Below are positions 59,110-64,000 of a stretch of DNA of 64,000 nucleotides, piece after piece. The stretch comes from Sphingomonas corticis (lineage in GTDB: Bacteria; Pseudomonadota; Alphaproteobacteria; Sphingomonadales; Sphingomonadaceae): the NCBI RefSeq assembly GCF_012035195.1, contig NZ_JAAVJH010000003.1, positions 310,001 through 374,000 on the forward strand, read 5' to 3'. The notes under the pieces were generated by a model. It had not been told where the DNA came from. It worked only from the letters and a program-made list of their open reading frames with translations, and did not search any database. Positions within the stretch are counted from its first letter, which is position 1. Every line of letters starts with the position of its first letter. The position numbers and the translations under genes are program-made.

Positions 59110-60197
59110 CGACCGCCACGCTCCTCTTCCTGCCGCCCGACGAGGCCGCGCCGTGGCGCTGGTGGCGCGTGGCGGGCGACGCGGTGGTCGACGAGGGCGA
59201 GGGGCTGCCCGCGCCGGACGATGCGGCGGTCGTCGCGGTCGCGCCCGCGGACGCGGTGACGCTGCACTGGGCGGACCTGCCCGCCCGCTCGCCCGCACAG
59301 GCGATGGCCGCGGCGCGCATCGTCGTCGGCGATGCGACGGCGGTGCCCGCGCACGACCTGCACGTGGCGGTCGGCCGCGATGCCGCGGGTGGGGAGCGCG
59401 CGGTGGCGGTGGTCGCGCCCGATCGCATGGCGGGCTGGCTGGCGCGGCTGGCGGCGGAGGGGATCGATCCCGCCGCGATCGTCCCCGCGCCGCTGCTGCT
59501 GCCCGCCCCCGAGGAGGGCCATGTCCGGGCCGATCTGGCCGGGCAATCGGTCGTTCGCGGGCGGACGAGCGGCTGGGCCGACGAGGCGCGGCTGACCGAC
59601 CTGGTCACCGCGGGAACGGCCCCGGAGACGCTGCCGCGCGACGTCGTCCACGCCGCCGCCGCCGCGTCGCTCGCCGCACTGCCGCTCGACCTGCGGCAGG
59701 GGCCGTTCGCGCGCCGTACCCGCCGCGCGATCGACTGGCCGCTGGTCCGCCGGCTGGCGGCGATGGCGGCGCTGATCCTGCTGCTGACGCTGGCAATCGA
59801 CGTGGTGCGGATCGCGCGCTATTCCTTCGGTGCCGACGCGATCGAGGCGCGTGCGGACACGATCGCGCGCCAGGGCCTGGCCCGCGGCGCGGCGGCGGGG
59901 GAGGGCGACGCCGGGCGGATGCTGGCGGCGCGGCTCTCTTCACTCCGCGGTCCGGGCGCGGGATTCAGCGCCACCGCCGCCGCGGTCTATCAGGTGGTGC
60001 AGGCCTCCCCCGGTGCGGAAGTGACGGGATTGCAGTTCGAACCGAACGGCACGATGCGCGTGTCGCTGTCGGCGGCCAGCGAGGTCGAGGCGAATGCGGT
60101 CAAGGCGCGGCTGGAGCGCGCCGGCTTCGCCGTCACGGCCAGCGTGTTCCAGTCCGCCAACGGCCGCCTGACCGGCGACCTGACGGTGGCGCCATGA
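59106..60197 (+). CDS. gspL: Type II secretion protein GspL
   Basis: 363 residues from ATG overlapping the gspK stop. Cytoplasmic actin-like domain (about 1-210), one helix (LAAMAALILLLTLAIDVVRI), and a periplasmic ferredoxin-like domain. It recruits GspE to the membrane. Ends at 60197, 10 nt before gspM. Confidence 0.9.
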   Translation: MTTATLLFLPPDEAAPWRWWRVAGDAVVDEGEGLPAPDDAAVVAVAPADAVTLHWADLPARSPAQAMAAARIVVGDATAVPAHDLHVAVGRDAAGGERAVAVVAPDRMAGWLARLAAEGIDPAAIVPAPLLLPAPEEGHVRADLAGQSVVRGRTSGWADEARLTDLVTAGTAPETLPRDVVHAAAAASLAALPLDLRQGPFARRTRRAIDWPLVRRLAAMAALILLLTLAIDVVRIARYSFGADAIEARADTIARQGLARGAAAGEGDAGRMLAARLSSLRGPGAGFSATAAAVYQVVQASPGAEVTGLQFEPNGTMRVSLSAASEVEANAVKARLERAGFAVTASVFQSANGRLTGDLTVAP

Positions 60198-60207
60198 GGA
60201 GGCCGCG

Positions 60208-60684
60208 GTGAAGGAACTGCGCGACTGGTTCGCCGGGCGATCGCTGCGCGAGCGGCGGCTGATCCTCGTCATGCTCGGCCTCGCCGCGGTGACGCTGGTG
60301 TGGGCGGCCGTCATCATGCCCGTGCGCAACGGCCTGTCCTCCACCCGCGCGCGCTACACCGACGCGGTGGTACGACTAGGCGAGGCACAGGCGGGGCTGG
60401 CGCAGGTGAAGGCGGCGCAGCGCCGTGCCGGGCCGCCGCTGGCCGGCGCGCTGGCCGATGCGGTGCGCACCAGCGCGCAGGGCGCGGGGCTGACGCTGTC
60501 GACGCTGGATCCGGACGGTGCCGACCGCGTGCGCGCGGGCGTGGCGTCGGCGCGGGCGGGCGCGCTGACCGCGTGGATCGCCGGGCTGGAGGGCAGCGGC
60601 GTGCTGGCGGAGGCGGTGACGGTGGCGGGCAACGGCGATGGCACCGTCAACGCGCAGATGACGCTGGTACGGCGGGGGGCGTGA
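60208..60684 (+). CDS. gspM: Type II secretion protein GspM
   Basis: 158 residues from GTG with GAGGAGG upstream. Short cytoplasmic start, helix LILVMLGLAAVTLVWAAVIM, coiled periplasmic stretch (RYTDAVVRLGEAQAGLAQVK), and a small C-domain. Partner of GspL. Confidence 0.88.
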   Translation: MKELRDWFAGRSLRERRLILVMLGLAAVTLVWAAVIMPVRNGLSSTRARYTDAVVRLGEAQAGLAQVKAAQRRAGPPLAGALADAVRTSAQGAGLTLSTLDPDGADRVRAGVASARAGALTAWIAGLEGSGVLAEAVTVAGNGDGTVNAQMTLVRRGA

Positions 60685-61406
60685 TGCGGATCCGCCTGGC
60701 CACCCGTCGCCGCACCCTGTTCCTGGCGCTGTTCGTGGCGGCGCTGCTGCTGTTCCTGCCGATGCGGCTGGCGCTGGGCTGGGCCGGCCTCGATTCGCAG
60801 GGTTTCTCCGCGCGCGAGGTGACGGGCAGCCTGTGGTCCGGCCGGCTGGTGGAGGCGCGCTTCGGCGACGTGGCGCTGGGCGATCTCGATGCCGGGGTCT
60901 CGCCGCTGGCGCTGCTGATCGGGCGCGCGCGGATCGCGCTGGAAGGGCAGGCGGCCGACCCGGCGCAGCGCCTGTCCGGCACCGTCGAGATCGCGCGCAA
61001 CCGCGCGGCGGTGCTGGACGCGGACGGGCCGCTACCCGCGGGCGCCGCCTTCGCCCCGCTGCCCGTCACGGGGCTGGACCTCGACGACGTCAGCGTCCGC
61101 TTCGTCGACAATGCCTGCGAGAGCGCGGACGGGCGTGTGCGCGCGAGCCTGGCGGGCAGCTACCTCGGCCAGCCGCTGCCCGGCAGCGTCAGCGGCGGTG
61201 CGCGCTGCGACGGCGGCGCGCTGCTGCTGCCGTTGCAGAGCCCCGGCGGGGTGGAGGGGGTGGCGCTGCGGTTGTGGCCCGACGGGCGCTACCGCGCGGA
61301 GATGACGCTGGTGCCGAGCGACCCCGCGACGGCGCAGCGGCTGGACGCCAGCGGCTTCGTCGCCAACGGCGCGGCGCGCATGATCGCGATCGAAGGGCGG
61401 TTCTGA
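60684..61406 (+). CDS. gspN: Type II secretion protein GspN
   Basis: 240 residues; ATG overlaps the gspM stop (TGATG). Helix TLFLALFVAALLLFLPMRLA, then a beta-rich GspN domain (GSLWSGRLVEARFGDVALGD, and a Cys pair at ACESADG/ARCDGG). Optional inner-membrane component. Last gsp gene; no gspO prepilin peptidase follows. Confidence 0.88.
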   Translation: MRIRLATRRRTLFLALFVAALLLFLPMRLALGWAGLDSQGFSAREVTGSLWSGRLVEARFGDVALGDLDAGVSPLALLIGRARIALEGQAADPAQRLSGTVEIARNRAAVLDADGPLPAGAAFAPLPVTGLDLDDVSVRFVDNACESADGRVRASLAGSYLGQPLPGSVSGGARCDGGALLLPLQSPGGVEGVALRLWPDGRYRAEMTLVPSDPATAQRLDASGFVANGAARMIAIEGRF

Positions 61407-61466
61407 ACGGCCGGTTCTCCCCGCTTGCACCCGCGCCGATGTGCCGCTAGGGGGCGGCTCTTCGCG

Positions 61467-61543
61467 GCGACCGTAGTTCAATTGGTTAGAGCGCCGGCTT
61501 GTGATGCCGGAAGTTGCGGGTTCAAGTCCCGTCGGTCGCCCCA
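61467..61543 (+). tRNA. tRNA-His (anticodon GTG)
   Basis: Full cloverleaf: acceptor GCGACCG paired with CGGTCGC, D-arm GTTCAATTGGTTAGAGC, anticodon stem CCGGC/GCCGG with loop TTGTGAT (GTG at 61501-61503), T-arm GCGGG TTCAAGT CCCGT, discriminator C and genomic CCA. The base before the acceptor, G at 61466, can act as the G-1 that defines tRNA-His. Confidence 0.97.
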
Positions 61544-61626
61544 CTCCGCCGCTTCGGGCTGGCGTTCCCGGTCAAACAATAATATTGCGCTGCGAAGCAA
61601 CGATCTTCTGCGCGAGTGATGCGGCC

Positions 61627-62676
61627 ATGACCTCCGTTTGGGACTATCCCGACTTCGACGCTCACGAGGGCGTCCACCTGTTCACCGATCCCGCGAGCGG
61701 GTTGAAGGCGGTGATCGCGATCCACTCGACCGCGCTCGGCCCGGCGGCGGGCGGCGTGCGCTTCTGGCACTATGCCGACGACGCGCGCGCGGTGACGGAC
61801 GCGCTGCGGCTGTCGCGCGGCATGAGCTACAAGAACGCGATGGCCGGGCTCGAACTGGGCGGGGGCAAGGGCGTGGTGCTGGCGCCGCGACCGGGCGAGA
61901 CGATCGCCGACGCGCAGCTGGTGGCCTTCGGCCGCGCGGTCGAGTCGCTCGGCGGGCGCTACGTCACCGCGGAGGACGTCGGCATGTCCGAGGCGCGGAT
62001 GAAGGTGATCGCCGTCGAGACGCGCTACGTCTCCGGCCTGCCGGTGGCCGAAGGCGCGGCGGGTGGCGACCCCGGTCCGTTCACCGCGCACGGCGTCTAC
62101 CTGGGCGTGAAGGCGGCGGCGAAGCGGGGTCTCGGCACCGACGACATGCGCGGGGTGCGAGTCGCGGTGCAGGGCACGGGATCGGTCGGCGGCGGCCTCG
62201 CCCGGCTGCTGGCCGGCGACGGCGCGGTGCTGACGCTCGCCGACGTGGACCAGGCGCGCGCGGAGCGGCTGGCGGCGGAACTCGGCGCGACGACCGTGGC
62301 GCCCGACGCGGTGCTGGCGGCGGACGTCGACATCGTCAGCCCCAATGCGCTGGGCGCGATCCTGACCGAGGCCTCGATCGCTTCGCTGAAGGCGCGGATC
62401 GTGGCGGGCGGCGCCAACAACCAGCTCGCGACCAGGGAGGACGGCCGCCGCCTGCACGAGGCGGGGATCGTCTACGCGCCCGACTACGTCATCAACGCGG
62501 GCGGCATCATCAACGTCGGCCTGGAGTATCTCGGCCACGGCGACGAGGCCGAGGTGATGGCGCGCATCGCGCAGATCCCCGGCCGGCTCGACCAGGTATG
62601 GGACGAGGCGGCGGCGACGGGCGATCCCACCGCCGAGGTGGCGGACCGGATCGCGGCGCGGCTGATCGGGCGCTGA
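61627..62676 (+). CDS. Leucine/branched-chain amino acid dehydrogenase
   Basis: 349 residues of the Glu/Leu/Phe/Val dehydrogenase family. Substrate segment ALGPAAGGVRFWHY, catalytic Lys in LELGGGKGVVLAP (about residue 80), catalytic Asp in TAEDVGMSEARM, and the NAD fold GVRVAVQGTGSVGGGLARLL. Length and motifs favour leucine dehydrogenase over glutamate dehydrogenase. It opens branched-chain amino acid degradation. Monocistronic, just after tRNA-His. Confidence 0.94.
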   Translation: MTSVWDYPDFDAHEGVHLFTDPASGLKAVIAIHSTALGPAAGGVRFWHYADDARAVTDALRLSRGMSYKNAMAGLELGGGKGVVLAPRPGETIADAQLVAFGRAVESLGGRYVTAEDVGMSEARMKVIAVETRYVSGLPVAEGAAGGDPGPFTAHGVYLGVKAAAKRGLGTDDMRGVRVAVQGTGSVGGGLARLLAGDGAVLTLADVDQARAERLAAELGATTVAPDAVLAADVDIVSPNALGAILTEASIASLKARIVAGGANNQLATREDGRRLHEAGIVYAPDYVINAGGIINVGLEYLGHGDEAEVMARIAQIPGRLDQVWDEAAATGDPTAEVADRIAARLIGR

Positions 62677-62742
62677 GCTTGGCCTGACGATCGGTCGGCG
62701 GCCAGGGGGCACGACGGAGCGCCGTACCGCGCGGTGCGCGCT

Positions 62743-62794
62743 GGGGTGACGGGGTGACGGGGTGACGGGGTGACGGGGTGACGGGGTGACGGGG
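62743..62794. repeat. 8-bp tandem repeat (GGGGTGAC)x6 before ccmC
   Basis: Six perfect GGGGTGAC units followed by GGGG, 62743-62794. It ends 26 nt before the ccmC GTG. The unit is not a multiple of 3, and no coding frame uses it. Copy number could vary. Confidence 0.9.
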
Positions 62795-62820
62795 CCGGCA
62801 TTATCCCCTATCGCGCGCGC

Positions 62821-63558
62821 GTGCCTTCGCTCCACGCCTTCGCCAATCCCGCGCGCTTCCTGAAGATCGCGCGGCCGCTGACGCCGGTGCTGCTGCTGCT
62901 CGGCGCGGCACTGGTGGCGATCGGCTGCTGGGCGGGGCTGACGCGGACGCCGGCGGACTATCTGCAAGGGGAGACGGTACGCATCCTCTACATCCACGTG
63001 CCCGCCGCCTGGCTGGGTATGGGCGGGTGGAGCGGGATCGCGATCTCCAGCCTCGTCTTCCTCGTCTGGCGCCACCCGCTCGCCGACGTGGCGGCGCGGG
63101 CGATCGCGGTGCCGGGGGCGACCTTCGCCGCCCTGTGCCTCGTCACCGGCGCGATCTGGGGACGGCCGACGTGGGGGACGTGGTGGCAGTGGGACGGGCG
63201 GCTGACGTCGATGCTGCTGCTGTTCTTCGTCTACCTCGGCTATCTCGCGCTGGCGCAGGCGGATCGCGAGCGCGGCGGCGACGGGCGCATTCCCGCGCTC
63301 TACGGCCTCGCCGGCACCGTGCTGCTGCCGATCATCCGCTATTCCGTCGTGTGGTGGAACACGCTGCACCAGGGGGCGAGCATCGGGCTGACGCGATCCA
63401 GCATCGACGGCGCGATCCTGTGGCCGCTGCCGTTCACGATCCTCGGCTTCACCCTGCTGTTCGGCGCCATCGTGCTGATGCGGATGCGCACCATCCTGGC
63501 GCGCGCGAAGGCCGAAGCCCGGTTGCGGCGCAAGGCGCGGCCGGCGGTGGTGGCGTGA
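62821..63558 (+). CDS. ccmC: Heme exporter/cytochrome c maturation protein CcmC
   Basis: 245 residues with six helices and the heme-handling WWD motif WGTWWQWDGRLTS, flanked by conserved His in YIHVPAAW and in NTLHQGASI. It transfers heme to CcmE in system I cytochrome c biogenesis. GTG start, no strong ribosome site, a tandem repeat just upstream. Coupled to ccmD by GTGA. Confidence 0.96.
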   Translation: MPSLHAFANPARFLKIARPLTPVLLLLGAALVAIGCWAGLTRTPADYLQGETVRILYIHVPAAWLGMGGWSGIAISSLVFLVWRHPLADVAARAIAVPGATFAALCLVTGAIWGRPTWGTWWQWDGRLTSMLLLFFVYLGYLALAQADRERGGDGRIPALYGLAGTVLLPIIRYSVVWWNTLHQGASIGLTRSSIDGAILWPLPFTILGFTLLFGAIVLMRMRTILARAKAEARLRRKARPAVVA

Positions 63559-63659
63559 ACCCCTGGCCCTTCGTCGCCGCGGCCTATGCGGTCACGCTCG
63601 GCACCACCGGGCTGGTCCTGCTGCTCGCCTGGCGGGCGATGCGCGAGGCGGAGAAGTGA
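63555..63659 (+). CDS. ccmD: Heme exporter protein CcmD
   Basis: 34 residues, one helix (FVAAAYAVTLGTTGLVLLLA) and charged end WRAMREAEK, as in CcmD. Stabilises CcmC-CcmE. GTG start overlaps the ccmC stop; its stop overlaps the ccmE GTG. Confidence 0.9.
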   Translation: MNPWPFVAAAYAVTLGTTGLVLLLAWRAMREAEK

Positions 63660-64000
63660 CCGCGAAGAACCAGCGGCTGGCGCTGGCACTGCTGGCGGTG
63701 GGCGCGATCCTGGCCGCGGCCCTGCTGGCGCTGTCGGGCCTGAAGGACCAGGCTGCGTTCTTCTACGCCCCCGGTGACGTGGCGCGCGCTGTGCCCCCGC
63801 CCGACCAGGCGGTGCGGTTGGGCGGCATGGTGCAGAAAGGGTCCATCCGCCGCGCGCGCGACGGCGTGTCGATCGCCTTCGTCGTCACCGACGGGCGCGC
63901 GACCACGCCCGTCACCTTCAGCGGCATCGCGCCGGACCTGTTCCGCGAGGGGTCTGGCGTCGTGGCGGAGGGGCATTTCAACGCCGACCGTTCCTTCACC
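63656..64000 (+). CDS. ccmE: Cytochrome c maturation heme chaperone CcmE, 5' part
   Basis: 115 codons to the window edge. Starts MTAKNQRLALALLAVGAILA, membrane anchor, then the OB-fold beta domain (FFYAPGDVARAVPPPDQAVR, LGGMVQKGSI, VSIAFVVTDG). The heme-binding His and C-terminal tail lie outside the window. GTGA-coupled to ccmD. Confidence 0.94.
   Translation, partial: MTAKNQRLALALLAVGAILAAALLALSGLKDQAAFFYAPGDVARAVPPPDQAVRLGGMVQKGSIRRARDGVSIAFVVTDGRATTPVTFSGIAPDLFREGSGVVAEGHFNADRSFT

Noticed and set aside
62743..62794. Possible CRISPR-like array
   Set aside because: Units are 8 bp, contiguous and without spacers. No cas genes are present.

Overview
The window is about 70% GC, with dense, largely operonic coding on both strands, many GTG starts and 4-nt start/stop overlaps. 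The gene content points to an alphaproteobacterium of the Sphingomonadaceae (Sphingomonas-like). The pointers are a complete Entner-Doudoroff operon, a TonB-dependent receptor, a PEPxxWA-CTERM protein, a PA0069-type radical SAM protein, an alphaproteobacterial SOS box (GTTC-N7-GTTC) before recA, an RpoH-type promoter before a small heat-shock gene, and the dispersed hairpin repeats typical of this group. The assignment is inference from gene content; no 16S gene is present.

Layout. 1-5.4 kb: end of egtD, glmM, a DAACS symporter, an aldo/keto reductase and a His-rich CDF metal transporter. 5.9-7.2 kb: the rpsF-rpsR-rplI ribosomal operon (minus). 7.3-13.8 kb: a GT-C-type membrane glycosyltransferase, then fabD-fabG-acpP-fabF-mltG, with a small PD-(D/E)XK-like GxxExxY gene inserted between fabD and fabG and flanked by perfect 23-bp inverted repeats. 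13.8-14.6 kb: two tandem STAS/SpoIIAA-like paralogs. 14.7-20.6 kb: the Entner-Doudoroff/glucose operon zwf-pgl-edd-glk-eda (minus). 20.7-22.3 kb: marR, a stand-alone SH3 protein and argC (minus). 22.5-24.6 kb: secG and pyrG. 24.8-28 kb: hsp20 divergent from a TonB-dependent receptor. 28.4-31.6 kb: lolC/E-lolD, glutathione peroxidase plus a tiny membrane protein, and hdeD. 31.8-35.3 kb: dnaE. 35.6-38.3 kb: radical SAM protein, VOC protein, moaB and the PEPxxWA-CTERM protein. 38.3-40.9 kb: a lytic transglycosylase coupled to a UDG-superfamily gene (minus). 41.1-46.0 kb: ETF-QO, then a TPR protein-ispE-enoyl-CoA hydratase operon. 46.1-49.8 kb: recA (SOS-regulated), a methyltransferase-GST pair and a 2OG-Fe(II) oxygenase. 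49.9-61.4 kb: one continuous type II secretion operon gspCDEFGHIJKLMN. 61.5-64 kb: tRNA-His, a leucine-type dehydrogenase and the start of ccmCDE.

Most of the content is core metabolism and envelope function. The unusual layer is the palindromic sequence scattered through it: an inverted-repeat-bounded nuclease-like gene with two gene-less relatives, REP-like hairpins in at least four places, hairpins embedded in the prepilin leaders of four pseudopilin genes, and a 20-bp inverted repeat at the start of a secreted TPR protein. I judge the GxxExxY/inverted-repeat unit and the hairpin-derived prepilin leaders to be the best candidates for something under-described. I did not find a convincing new defence or biosynthetic island.
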